NCBI GenBank assembly: GCA_012729535.1
Contig: JAAYCY010000061.1
Location: 23,158 to 87,157 of the forward strand
DNA from: Methanomicrobiales archaeon
GTDB lineage: Archaea > Halobacteriota > Methanomicrobia > Methanomicrobiales > Methanospirillaceae
Length of the DNA stretch: 64,000 nt
Direction of reading: 5' to 3'
Shown: positions 9,693 to 17,903 of the stretch, piece after piece
Layout: every line of letters begins with the position of its first letter
Position numbering within the stretch: the first letter of the stretch is position 1
Notes under the pieces: generated by a model
Told to the model about the DNA's origin: nothing
What the model saw: only the letters and a program-made list of their open reading frames with translations
Databases searched by the model: none
Program-made: the position numbers and the translations under genes

Positions 9693-10062
9693 CTCCCAGT
9701 TGTTGCATCAGTTCTCCCACCGTCGTAATCGTATCTACCGTAGCTTCAATATCTGCATCGGCCTCCTTAAAATCAGGCATGCCGGTGCTGTGGGTGTTTC
9801 CGCCAACGAGGAAATTTGCATAGGGACCAAGTGGGAGAAACCCGGTTCCTCTCTTTATTGAATCGTCGGACAGTGCCCGGAGCACTATGGACAAATTATC
9901 AGTTCTCGCTTTGATTCGTTCCCCGTCATCAATACCGATCTCCATCATATCTACCGGATTAAGCCGGATGGTCGAGGTCTCTCTGAAATATTCTGGTGAA
10001 TTTTTCTGGTCCACGTGTGACCCCTGGATGACTGTCCTGCCGGAGTTAATCCGAATTTTCAT
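9673..10062 (-). CDS. fmdD: formylmethanofuran dehydrogenase subunit D
   Basis: FmdD is a molybdopterin-dinucleotide-binding domain homologous to the C-terminal domain of molybdopterin oxidoreductases, and completes the FmdB cofactor site. Typical features are the start region with LNPVDMMEIGIDDGERIKAR and the GFLPLGPYANFLVGG segment. The ATG at 10062 overlaps the stop of the ferredoxin gene (ATGA) and gives 129 residues, the usual length; a 21-residue upstream extension is rejected. Confidence 0.92.
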   Translation of the reverse strand: MKIRINSGRTVIQGSHVDQKNSPEYFRETSTIRLNPVDMMEIGIDDGERIKARTDNLSIVLRALSDDSIKRGTGFLPLGPYANFLVGGNTHSTGMPDFKEADADIEATVDTITTVGELMQQLGGVPYRR

Positions 10063-10670
10063 GGTTCCTCCGTGATTTGCAGGGGCTCTAGGACCCTGGC
10101 AACCATCACTGATCGGTTTGGGCACTGTTCCTCACAGGTTTTGCACCCGGTGCATTTCTCTTCGTGAAAAACGGTGTTAATACCTTTATAAACCCGCATG
10201 ATGACTTCATCAGATGTACTGGTTCCCTTTGCCGCAAGCTGAGGGTCTATCTCTTTATTAACCGGGCAGGCGACAGAGCAGATTCCACATCCCATGCAGA
10301 TGACCGGATTTACCGTAATATGGAACTGAAATTGCATATAGGTTCCATCCTGGGCATTTTTTGTATGTACTCGTCCGGAATCCAGGACAAGTTCCGGGCA
10401 TATCTCCACACACAGTCCACATCTGATGCAATGGCCAAGGTGAATAACCGGTTTCCATTCTCCCGGTTTTTCTGTCCTGATTACTTCAATTGCCCCGGGA
10501 GCAGGACAAATCATCATACACTGAAAACAATGGGTGCATTCCTTGTCGGTAACATGGGGAAATTCCCTGAAATGAGAAGGGGTTATGAGAGGAGCTGTTT
10601 TGGCAAAGAAAAATGTTTTTATCCATTCTACACTTGCCATGTGCTTCACATACGACAGTATCGATCTCAT
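10059..10670 (-). CDS. polyferredoxin with four [4Fe-4S] motifs, between eha and fmd genes
   Basis: The protein has four CxxCxxCxxxCP-type motifs, at about residues 45-55, 81-91, 125-135 and 183-193, numbered from the ATG at 10670. That ATG has a GAGG sequence at good distance; a TTG at 10733 in the same frame lacks one. Its position after the hydrogenase large subunit equals that of the EhaP/EhaQ polyferredoxins of Methanothermobacter, while its adjacency to fmdD also suits an FwdF/FwdG-like role. It is the obvious candidate for carrying electrons from Eha to the dehydrogenase. Confidence 0.87.
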   Translation of the reverse strand: MRSILSYVKHMASVEWIKTFFFAKTAPLITPSHFREFPHVTDKECTHCFQCMMICPAPGAIEVIRTEKPGEWKPVIHLGHCIRCGLCVEICPELVLDSGRVHTKNAQDGTYMQFQFHITVNPVICMGCGICSVACPVNKEIDPQLAAKGTSTSDEVIMRVYKGINTVFHEEKCTGCKTCEEQCPNRSVMVARVLEPLQITEEP

Positions 10671-10758
10671 AAATCCTCTGGTTTTGGGTTTTTCTGCATG
10701 GGTCTTTTTATCATATGTTCTTACCGGGATCAACCATTAAACATGTGACAATTTGCCA

Positions 10759-11844
10759 TTATCTTTCAGTGCACGCAATACAGGGATCTGAACTGATATA
10801 TGCAGAAGTTACATCAGCAACAGATGTCCCTCCAGGGATCATGTACCTGGCACATGCTTCGATGTTCATAATTGATGGTGTCTGAATTGCTATCTCCTGG
10901 ATCCTTCCATGGGTGTCTGACTTTATCCGGTAGGTCAATTCTCCCCTTGGTGCTTCCCCCCGGTGTGTTGTCTGTCCCCTTCCAATGGTCCCCCCACCAC
11001 GGATTTTTCCTTCAGGCAGGGTTTTAATTATTGTCCTGATAATGTCGATACTCTGAAGGATCTCATCGAACCTGATCATAATCCGTGCGAAATTGTCACA
11101 TTCGGTTCTCACAATGGGAGTAAATCCAAGCATCTGGTATGTAGGATGTTCAGATCTACAGTCTGATGGAATGCCACTTGCCCGTAAAGTGGGACCGACG
11201 GCGTGAACAAGCTCAGCCTGCTCGGCAGTCATGATACCGATTCCTTTACTTCGAAGTCCTATAAGCGGTCCATGTTCAAACATTCGAATATATCTGAGCA
11301 TTTCCTCTTCGACCTTATCCATGGCTTTCATGATCCGAGAGAGATCTTCTTCATCAGGATCAAACCTGACTCCGCCTGGAACAATATATGCACAGGTTAC
11401 CCGGGCACCGGTCAGATATTCCAGCATATCCATTACTGTCTCACGGATGTTCAGGAGATACATGCCAAGTGTCTCATGTTCAATGGTATAACAGTATGAA
11501 AAGTTAGCAATCAGGTGACTCTGCATCCGGTCAAGTTCATTGGCTAAAACTCTTAGATACGCTGCCCTGTCCGGAACACTGACTCCGGATATCTTTTCCA
11601 TGGTTTCAATGAACACAAAATTATGGATGACAGAACAGATACCACAGATCCGTTCGGCAAGGAACATCACTTCCTGCCAGGGTCTGCCTACCATTATTCG
11701 TTCTATTCCCTTTTTCATATACCCGAGTTCTACCTCGGCAGCAAGGATCTGTTCTCCAAAGGTTTCACACTTAATCCGGCATGGCTCTTTGAATATCGGG
11801 TGGACAGGACCGAGAGGTATTGCAACATCTACTGTTTTTTTCAT
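10759..11844 (-). CDS. ehaO: energy-converting [NiFe] hydrogenase Eha, large subunit
   Basis: This catalytic subunit holds the NiFe site. The L1 motif RICGIC is at residues 65-70 and the L2 motif DPCIAC is at the extreme C-terminus (C355 and C358). As in other group 4 hydrogenases there is no C-terminal extension to be removed during maturation. Length is 361 residues. The ATG at 11844 overlaps the ehaN stop (ATGA). Family knowledge: Eha couples H2 oxidation to ferredoxin reduction using the ion gradient. Confidence 0.94.
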   Translation of the reverse strand: MKKTVDVAIPLGPVHPIFKEPCRIKCETFGEQILAAEVELGYMKKGIERIMVGRPWQEVMFLAERICGICSVIHNFVFIETMEKISGVSVPDRAAYLRVLANELDRMQSHLIANFSYCYTIEHETLGMYLLNIRETVMDMLEYLTGARVTCAYIVPGGVRFDPDEEDLSRIMKAMDKVEEEMLRYIRMFEHGPLIGLRSKGIGIMTAEQAELVHAVGPTLRASGIPSDCRSEHPTYQMLGFTPIVRTECDNFARIMIRFDEILQSIDIIRTIIKTLPEGKIRGGGTIGRGQTTHRGEAPRGELTYRIKSDTHGRIQEIAIQTPSIMNIEACARYMIPGGTSVADVTSAYISSDPCIACTER

Positions 11845-12293
11845 CTTCGAATCTCCCAGTCTTTGAATATCAGGGGGGCTACAGAGAGGATGGCCTGGAT
11901 AATTTCTGTTGGCCTTGGAGGGCATCCCGGAACTTCTGCAGCAATCGGAATGTAACTTTTAGCCGGTGGTCTTGTCAGTGAATCCGGTCTGTTATATACA
12001 CAACCGGAGATCGGACAGTTTCCTATGGCAACTGCAACTTTTGGTTCAGGCATTTTATCCCAAACCATTTTGAGTTTATCTTCCCACTGGGGTGTGACAC
12101 CACCGATGACTAACAGTACATCTGCTTCGCGGGGATTGTTATGGACATAGATCCCATACTGTTCGAGATCGTACCTGGGTGACAGGCAGGCAAGGACTTC
12201 AATGTCACACCCGTTACACGAACCGGTGTCAACATAACAGACATGAATAGAACGTTGCCGGACTGCATTCTTGAAAGATTGAAGCAGTGTCAT
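11841..12293 (-). CDS. ehaN: Eha hydrogenase small subunit
   Basis: This NuoB-like subunit carries the proximal [4Fe-4S] cluster. The expected cysteines are C26 and C29 (SCNGCDIE), C93 (GNCP) and C124 (GCPPRP). At 150 residues it is the short form with one cluster that is typical of group 4 hydrogenases. The ATG at 12293 overlaps the ehaM stop, and its own stop overlaps ehaO. Confidence 0.93.
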   Translation of the reverse strand: MTLLQSFKNAVRQRSIHVCYVDTGSCNGCDIEVLACLSPRYDLEQYGIYVHNNPREADVLLVIGGVTPQWEDKLKMVWDKMPEPKVAVAIGNCPISGCVYNRPDSLTRPPAKSYIPIAAEVPGCPPRPTEIIQAILSVAPLIFKDWEIRR

Positions 12294-12667
12294 TCTTCAT
12301 CCTCTGGAAAAACCCGGTTCCGGAGATATTCGCGTGCTGTTTCAGCGGTTTCTCCGTTTTTATCAATCTTTTCGAGGGCTTTGTTCATGATATCCTGGGA
12401 AATGATAGGAATATACCGGGTAAAGAGATCATACCCGATTTCACGTCTGATCCCCCCATCAGGGTCTCCATGTTCCATCCAACTGTCATACCTTGCTCCC
12501 AGCGACTCAAGCATCAGCATGTCCAGGTTCTCTATAAAAATTTTTCGAACTCTCATTGGAGCAATGCCGAGTATTTCAGCACAGGTTTTTACCACTTTTT
12601 TATGATACGGGCTTTTTAATATGGCAAATTTCATACCATAGAGATCACGCTCATATACCTCTGTCAT
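12290..12667 (-). CDS. ehaM: Eha subunit M (DUF1959 family)
   Basis: A soluble, helical protein of 125 residues placed directly before the small subunit, as EhaM is in Methanothermobacter. The family is known as DUF1959 (from memory). It contains no cysteine motif and its role in the complex is unknown. The ATG at 12667 overlaps the preceding stop (ATGA) and is preferred over a longer frame to 12724. Confidence 0.82.
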   Translation of the reverse strand: MTEVYERDLYGMKFAILKSPYHKKVVKTCAEILGIAPMRVRKIFIENLDMLMLESLGARYDSWMEHGDPDGGIRREIGYDLFTRYIPIISQDIMNKALEKIDKNGETAETAREYLRNRVFPEDEE

Positions 12668-12909
12668 ACCAGTCCCCCACTTTTCAGAATGGCATACAGC
12701 CCGAAGAGGAGGATACATGTCCATACTGCTACCATTTCTCCTTCGTGGAGAAGGTGTTCATCCCTGGTAAAGGGGAGAGCAGCCAGAACAAGAACCATGA
12801 TTACTCCAAGAATTGCCTGGCAGAGTATATGCCCCCTGATAAGTTCAACAATGAAAATCAGTCCATAAACCAGGGCACCTGCAAGGAGAGTGGTTCGAAT
12901 AAGAATCAT
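12664..12909 (-). CDS. small Eha membrane subunit (EhaK/EhaL position)
   Basis: The 81-residue product has two to three hydrophobic segments (about residues 3-23, 30-46 and 58-76). It sits between ehaJ and ehaM where Methanothermobacter has ehaK and ehaL, so only one of these two is present here. Overlaps with both neighbours (4 bp each) show it belongs to the operon. Assignment is by position. Confidence 0.72.
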   Translation of the reverse strand: MILIRTTLLAGALVYGLIFIVELIRGHILCQAILGVIMVLVLAALPFTRDEHLLHEGEMVAVWTCILLFGLYAILKSGGLV

Positions 12910-13748
12910 CCCATCACCCCGAGGATAATAATATAAACGGCCAGGATTCCTGTTATCACGGTCTGCATTGCCACTGCATCAAATGGGGAAAGCATCGGAG
13001 TAAAGGCACATACAAATGAGAGTGATACAAGCAGGATAAGCATTGCCAGCAGCATCAGGTACCAGGGAAGTGCTCCGATAAAGAGCAGGACAAATGCTGC
13101 AAGAAGAACAAAGGTCTTTAGGGCATATGCAACCTCAAGTCCTGCCCTCCAGACTCCAAAATGTTCGGTCCGGTTTCCGGAAACGATCTCTTTTGCTTCG
13201 ATGATGGAGAAAGGGCCGTAATGCATTTTTGAGAGGATTACAATATAGAGAGCAATTGCAATGGGGAATGCATGAATCAGAAGGGGGCCGTGTATCTCCT
13301 GGTATTTCGTAATGTCACTTATCATCAGTGATCCGGTGACAACATAAATTCCTGCAATGGTTGCAAATAAAGGAATTTCTGAAGCAGCCGACATAACTGA
13401 TCGGATGGCTCCGAATTTCCCATAGGGAGAACCTGATGAGAGTCCAAGACCATGTTCGGTTATTTTGTGAAGCATGAAGACCGCAAAGAGGAGCAACAGG
13501 CTCCCGCCGCTAAAGACAATGTAAAATGCCCCGGTCCAGATAGCGATGGAAACCGCAACGATAAAGACATACATCGGCATGCTTGCCGTTTTTGGTATCC
13601 ACGTCTGTTTGAATGAGAATTTCAGAGTATGGAGAATCTCCTGCCAGATTGGCGGTCCGGGCCGTCCCTGTATCCGGGCAATGACCTTGCGGTGTATGCC
13701 ATGAAAGAGCAGGCCGATAAAGACAGCAGGTAATATCAGTGTTATCAT
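12906..13748 (-). CDS. ehaJ: Eha membrane subunit J, NuoH-like
   Basis: This is the NuoH/HycD-like subunit that links the hydrogenase module to the ion-translocating arm. The motif RKVIARIQGRPGP (about residues 21-33) is the hallmark, and a later segment with IIEAKEIVSGNRTE resembles the E-rich quinone-site loop of NuoH. There are seven to eight hydrophobic segments in 280 residues. The ATG at 13748 starts one base after the ehaI stop; the longer frame to 13820 runs within ehaI and is rejected. Confidence 0.9.
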   Translation of the reverse strand: MITLILPAVFIGLLFHGIHRKVIARIQGRPGPPIWQEILHTLKFSFKQTWIPKTASMPMYVFIVAVSIAIWTGAFYIVFSGGSLLLLFAVFMLHKITEHGLGLSSGSPYGKFGAIRSVMSAASEIPLFATIAGIYVVTGSLMISDITKYQEIHGPLLIHAFPIAIALYIVILSKMHYGPFSIIEAKEIVSGNRTEHFGVWRAGLEVAYALKTFVLLAAFVLLFIGALPWYLMLLAMLILLVSLSFVCAFTPMLSPFDAVAMQTVITGILAVYIIILGVMG

Positions 13749-13749
13749 A

Positions 13750-13953
13750 TTAATACCCGGTAAAAGGGAAATCTCCTTCAATATTTGATGCATTCCACCA
13801 GAGAAAGAGTGCCAGGACAAACACCGGAAACGTAAGTACTACTGCGATCACCGGCAGCCATCCTGGCTTTATTCCGATAGGTACGGCAAATGCGGCAACT
13901 CCGAGAATGATGGCCGTGATGATTGTTACTATCAGATATGACTCTTTTTTCAT
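13750..13953 (-). CDS. ehaI: Eha membrane subunit I
   Basis: A 67-residue protein with two membrane segments (about 7-27 and 33-52), in the EhaI position between ehaH and ehaJ. Gaps are 2 bp upstream and 1 bp downstream, so cotranslation is likely. No catalytic motif is visible. Confidence 0.75.
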   Translation of the reverse strand: MKKESYLIVTIITAIILGVAAFAVPIGIKPGWLPVIAVVLTFPVFVLALFLWWNASNIEGDFPFTGY

Positions 13954-13955
13954 TG

Positions 13956-14612
13956 TTACACCGTCAGGATGATCTCAATAACCCGCAGGAAGATAAGCAG
14001 GGAACTGACATGAATCATTAATACATAGGGTGCCCCCGGTGCCCGGGTGATCTCCGCTTTTGCTATGTAAAAGGGGGCCATTCCTTCTCCCATCACCCCA
14101 AGAACCAGAAACATCTTTGCCGCAAGGGGAACCATCCCGAGTCCGGCCAGTTCCCAGATTGACAGGGTTCCGCAGGATCCAAGGGCAGTTGCTGCTCCTC
14201 CAAAGAGGAACGTGGTTGCAACCATTGCAACGATTCCGTAATTGTATGCAGCATTCAGAACATACCGGTTATTCACTCCGGCAACAATGCCAATGTTGGT
14301 AATTCCGATGAGTGCCGTAAAAAGACAGAAATTAAACAGGTCTCCGGAACATACTGCACCAAGGGTTGCAAGTCCGCAGGCAATTGCCATGAACCGCTGG
14401 AACCGGAGATTATCTGGGCTGACCTCCTTGGTATATACCGCATCAGTCCCGAATATAATGTCTGTCTGTCGTTCCGGCCTTGCAATTATGGCGATGATGA
14501 TAAAGGCTGTAGCAAAGAGGAAGAGAGTTGTCGTGTACAAACTGAAATAGTTTACAATATCCCCGAATTCAAGGACAAATAATTCCTCTCCTTCTATTGG
14601 AAGATTAAACAT
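13956..14612 (-). CDS. ehaH: Eha membrane subunit H, half-size NuoL/NuoM-like
   Basis: The protein (218 residues from the ATG at 14612) resembles the central part of NuoM/MrpD-type antiporter subunits. It keeps the segment corresponding to the conserved lysine helix (PLAAKMFLVLGVMGEGMAPFYIAKAE) in residues about 155-185, and five to six hydrophobic segments. It is expected to help move H+ or Na+. The start overlaps the ehaG end by 8 bp. Confidence 0.85.
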   Translation of the reverse strand: MFNLPIEGEELFVLEFGDIVNYFSLYTTTLFLFATAFIIIAIIARPERQTDIIFGTDAVYTKEVSPDNLRFQRFMAIACGLATLGAVCSGDLFNFCLFTALIGITNIGIVAGVNNRYVLNAAYNYGIVAMVATTFLFGGAATALGSCGTLSIWELAGLGMVPLAAKMFLVLGVMGEGMAPFYIAKAEITRAPGAPYVLMIHVSSLLIFLRVIEIILTV

Positions 14613-15201
14613 TTCTTCCCTCCCGCATCGTGCCAATGAGTGCCATCTTGGTGGATACTTTCAGCAGGATTGCACTACCGGAAAGCATGACTGCAATAAG
14701 CCAGGCTTCGGGGATAATCATGAAGATGAAAAATGCTACTATCCAAAGTGCCCATGCATATCCGGATACTGTCTCGAGAAGGGCAAACCGCTCTTCATAT
14801 CCCTTGCACAGGAAATAAAATACGAGCCCTATTCCGGCAACTGCTCCGCCTGAAAATCCTGAAAGGATTATGCCATACACAATAAGGACAAAGGTGATAA
14901 TGGGTGGTGCTGTCCTCATGACTTCAATCCGGATTGGTTTGTAGGTCGGAAGGGGAAGTTTTTCTTTTCTGATATAGAGTTCGGTGAGCATCAGGAGTTC
15001 TGAAATCCCTACAACAAGGCCGGGGAGGATGAGAGCTTCTGCAAGATCTGTTGCCACCAGGCAGATTAATACCAGTCCCACAGTCTCTATTAAGTCAACG
15101 ACCAGGATTTTATGAATGTCATCTCGTTCACGGAGAAGTGCAACAAAGGATATGGCAACACATATGAGAGTAAAGAACAGGCCTACCTGGTAAAAATCCA
15201 T
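14605..15201 (-). CDS. ehaG: Eha membrane subunit G
   Basis: A 198-residue membrane protein with about six hydrophobic segments, a MrpC/NuoK-like first half (HKILVVDLIETVGLVLICLV) and the position expected of EhaG. Its ATG overlaps the ehaF stop by one base (TAATG). Confidence 0.83.
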   Translation of the reverse strand: MDFYQVGLFFTLICVAISFVALLRERDDIHKILVVDLIETVGLVLICLVATDLAEALILPGLVVGISELLMLTELYIRKEKLPLPTYKPIRIEVMRTAPPIITFVLIVYGIILSGFSGGAVAGIGLVFYFLCKGYEERFALLETVSGYAWALWIVAFFIFMIIPEAWLIAVMLSGSAILLKVSTKMALIGTMREGRNV

Positions 15202-15668
15202 TATTCTTTCCTCCTGAATAAAAACGATGCAATCGCAAATGCTGCAAAAAGAATGCTTGTCTCTACGATGGTATCAAGGCCACGGGTATTATAAAGGATT
15301 TCATCAAGAATTCCGCCCGGGTGAGCAACAATGGTGGTTCCTAGAAAGGGTGTATTGTTTGCAATGAACCATGAGAAGGGAGTCAGATAGGTGGTCACAT
15401 ATCCGGCTGCGGGTGAATTTTCCGGATATTGTGCCTCAATATCCACTTTTGTGAAAGGTACTCCTCCCCGATCATACGGGTCAAGGGGAGAATCACGGTT
15501 TATGGATTTTGAATAAATCTGATCCTCATGATAGGTTATCAGGGGAACCATGATGATTCCACAAATAGCAACGATAATTCCTAATACTGCATATACTGCC
15601 ACCAGGTTTTCATATGTGGACATCCAGTTTGAAAAAGTCCGAAATCCCTTTCCAATCAGGCGGATCAA
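15201..15668 (-). CDS. ehaF: Eha membrane subunit F
   Basis: The protein has one N-terminal membrane segment (about residues 24-44), a polar loop of about 80 residues rich in proline and aspartate, and a C-terminal hydrophobic region with GLDTIVETSILFAAFAIAS, resembling the MrpA/MbhE 'LDTLGE' segment. The start is TTG at 15668, overlapping the ehaE stop (TTGA) and preceded by GGAAGGTGA inside ehaE. Confidence 0.83.
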   Translation of the reverse strand: MIRLIGKGFRTFSNWMSTYENLVAVYAVLGIIVAICGIIMVPLITYHEDQIYSKSINRDSPLDPYDRGGVPFTKVDIEAQYPENSPAAGYVTTYLTPFSWFIANNTPFLGTTIVAHPGGILDEILYNTRGLDTIVETSILFAAFAIASFLFRRKE

Positions 15669-15901
15669 GGTGTCACCTTCCGTTCGACAAGCATGACCAG
15701 GACAAAAGTTGTCAGGGTTGAAACGGCAATAAAAGTGAGCAGGGCCAGCGTCTCATCAAATGATAAAGCAACCAGAAGGAGGCCGAATGCAGGTATTTCC
15801 AGGTTGATTATCCGTGTCAGGTATTCACGGTCACGTGGAAATGCACAGGCTCCGGTTCCAATTATTAGAATAATCAGCCCTATTATGAACTCAAGGCTCA
15901 T
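15665..15901 (-). CDS. ehaE: Eha membrane subunit E
   Basis: A 78-residue protein with three hydrophobic segments, in the EhaE position. The loop after the first segment (PRDREYLTRIINLEIPAFG) is MrpF/MbhB-like in style. Four-base overlaps on both sides (ATGA upstream, TTGA downstream). Confidence 0.8.
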   Translation of the reverse strand: MSLEFIIGLIILIIGTGACAFPRDREYLTRIINLEIPAFGLLLVALSFDETLALLTFIAVSTLTTFVLVMLVERKVTP

Positions 15902-16125
15902 GTTGCCCCCTTTCTGCAGAGTTGGAGCACAAATATTGTTGAAAGAGGAATGATAACCGCAAGAGCGGCTGCCACATCGACATATCCTCTCATAATGATA
16001 AGTGGCATTATGCCCCCTCCGATAATCCCGATTCCAATCAGTTTTGCATATGGATTACGGGCTAATCCGGCATATATGCTCCCTGTAAGAATTATTATGC
16101 CAAATACCAACGGAAGGGCATTCAT
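15898..16125 (-). CDS. ehaD: Eha membrane subunit D
   Basis: A 75-residue protein with two to three hydrophobic segments (about 5-22, 29-46 and 50-68) in the EhaD position. It overlaps ehaC and ehaE by 4 bp each. Assigned by position and size. Confidence 0.78.
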   Translation of the reverse strand: MNALPLVFGIIILTGSIYAGLARNPYAKLIGIGIIGGGIMPLIIMRGYVDVAAALAVIIPLSTIFVLQLCRKGAT

Positions 16126-16445
16126 TCCTCAATTCCTCCTGCAAAGGTGCTGGCGATTGCGTTGGATTCAAAGGTTGAACCGATAAAGTACGCTGCGGCT
16201 GCGATAATTCCGAGAGGATGAGGGATGAGAAGAGCCATGATCCCTGCAATTGCAAAACTGAAGACATTCAGAAATGGGAGCTTTCGCATGACATCCGGCT
16301 CAAGAATTATTCTGAAAACGGCATAGAGTGCGATAAAACTGCATAACAATGCAGCAAGTTCTGCACTCTCTGCCTGAGGGGATATGAAAGATGATGTAAA
16401 AGGGGAAGAGATGAAATCGAGGTTTTCTCCGATGATGGAACTCAT
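16122..16445 (-). CDS. ehaC: Eha membrane subunit C
   Basis: A 107-residue protein, counted from the ATG at 16445 that overlaps the ehaB stop. A polar N-terminus of about 30 residues precedes three hydrophobic segments. Assigned by position in the eha order. The longer in-frame start at 16460 lies within ehaB and is less likely. Confidence 0.78.
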   Translation of the reverse strand: MSSIIGENLDFISSPFTSSFISPQAESAELAALLCSFIALYAVFRIILEPDVMRKLPFLNVFSFAIAGIMALLIPHPLGIIAAAAYFIGSTFESNAIASTFAGGIEE

Positions 16446-16927
16446 TTCCGTATCTCCCATATTGCCCCGAGTAATCTGCTCGAATGACGGTGTGAAATAC
16501 CCTGTATTGTTAATATGGCAATAACCATTCCGGTGATGAAATATTCAGCGGGGATACCTACCATTGTTCCCCCGTAAACCATGAATGTGGCGAGAAAACA
16601 TCCACTTGTCCCTGCATAGCCTTTGTCATAACAGATCCGGTTCCCGATAAATACCAGAACTGTTGCCAGAAGACCGCCCGGAATACCAAAACAATACACG
16701 CCACAGGCAGCAAGAAGAGTGCCGGCTGAAGCATCCGGGGAAGAAACGATATTTCCCATCATCGTCCCTCCCCTGATATTTCCTCCTGCTTTCTCTACTG
16801 CTAATGCAATTGCTTTTGCTCCGACAACGCCCCCTTCACGAGGCAATGCCCAAATCATATCTATAGTTATAAACAGAACCCAGCAGCAGAGGGCCGCAAA
16901 GGCTATCTGAAGGAACGAGGTAATCAT
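16442..16927 (-). CDS. ehaB: Eha membrane subunit B, first gene of the run
   Basis: A 161-residue membrane protein with four to five hydrophobic segments and a conserved glycine-rich loop (GGNIRGGTMMGNIVSSPDAS at about 49-68). It is the first gene of the eha-fmd run; no ehaA-like frame lies upstream, only the divergent spacer to mobB. The promoter for at least 17 downstream genes should therefore lie in 16928-17175. Confidence 0.82.
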   Translation of the reverse strand: MITSFLQIAFAALCCWVLFITIDMIWALPREGGVVGAKAIALAVEKAGGNIRGGTMMGNIVSSPDASAGTLLAACGVYCFGIPGGLLATVLVFIGNRICYDKGYAGTSGCFLATFMVYGGTMVGIPAEYFITGMVIAILTIQGISHRHSSRLLGAIWEIRK

Positions 16928-17175
16928 GCCGGTTGTATATCGTATGCTTCGTTTGTGGAAAGGTTAAATGTTGTGATCCGTAATGAAATGCGTGCGAAGT
17001 TTGAAAATATGCTCATTTTACCTTTTTGTTTTGTAAAGGAATGATACATTTGCCTCATATGAGTAAAAATTATTCTCCTTAGATATTATTACTTCTTGTG
17101 ACGTGTGACATTCGCATTCATTATTATCTTTCCTTGCCAGATCTGAAGGGTTACTATGATCCCTGGTGTTGCTAC
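16928..17175. promoter_or_regulatory. divergent promoter region between ehaB and mobB
   Basis: This 248-bp spacer separates the ehaB and mobB starts and holds no credible gene. It is AT-rich, with several TATA-like runs (for example around 17065-17090), so it must carry the promoters for both units. A GTGAC direct repeat at 17098-17108 sits before mobB. No operator can be named with confidence. Confidence 0.5.
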
Positions 17176-17874
17176 ATGAAAATTCTCCATATTGCCGGAT
17201 GGTCTGGCTCTGGTAAAACTACCTTTATACGGAAATTGTTACCATTCCTCTCAGTTCATGGAAAAACCGGGACTATTAAACATATTTGCAGTCATTATAG
17301 TGTACTTCCCCCGGGAAAAGATACGAGTATTCATTTTGAGGCTGGATCAAATCCGTCAGTCGGGATAGATAATGAAAAAACAATCGCATATTTCCACTGT
17401 ACAGACCTGGAGACTACCATGGACATGCTGTCAGATAGTGGTGTCAGGTATGCAGTTATCGAAGGTTATAAAAATTACCCATTTCAGAAGATTCTGATTG
17501 GTGACCTGGAGGTTGATTACCTTTTAAAAAATCCCGCTGTCGATGAAGTAATTCCTGTGCTGGACCAGTTTGATGACTGGTATACGCTTTCAGGACTTTC
17601 CCGGGAACTTATTACACAATATCCTGGTTCATTCCTCCTTACATGGACCGGATATACTGATAATTACCTGTCCGCTTTCCGTCTGTGTTCTGACATTGAA
17701 CAGGAATTTTCGAGGCATCGGGATGTCTGCGGAATACGTATTCGCGTTCACCGGTGGGTCAAAAACAATCTGTTCCCGGTCTATATGGTTATGGCGTATA
17801 CAAATACTGGTGGCTCTCTTCTCCCTGATATCTTAAACCAGCTATACCCCTGTATCAGTGATCGGGTCTCTTAA
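17176..17874 (+). CDS. mobB: molybdopterin-guanine dinucleotide biosynthesis protein B
   Basis: MobB is a GTP-binding adapter in formation of the guanine-dinucleotide form of the pterin cofactor. The P-loop GWSGSGKTT begins at residue 8, followed by the typical GKTGTIKH segment and the GYKNYPFQKI motif (EGYKxxPxxKI). The ATG at 17176 gives the usual MKILHIAG start; a 26-residue upstream extension is rejected. Length 232 residues, longer than bacterial MobB, because of a C-terminal MoaE-like region (about 150-232) ending with PVYMVMAYTNTGG. It faces the operon whose FmdB needs this cofactor. Confidence 0.86.
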   Translation: MKILHIAGWSGSGKTTFIRKLLPFLSVHGKTGTIKHICSHYSVLPPGKDTSIHFEAGSNPSVGIDNEKTIAYFHCTDLETTMDMLSDSGVRYAVIEGYKNYPFQKILIGDLEVDYLLKNPAVDEVIPVLDQFDDWYTLSGLSRELITQYPGSFLLTWTGYTDNYLSAFRLCSDIEQEFSRHRDVCGIRIRVHRWVKNNLFPVYMVMAYTNTGGSLLPDILNQLYPCISDRVS

Positions 17875-17903
17875 ATCTCTTATTTATTCTCTCTCTTCAA
17901 ATC

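Noticed and set aside
10063..10125. N-terminal extension of fmdD
   Set aside because: It lies inside the ferredoxin gene; ATG 10062 with ATGA overlap gives the usual length.
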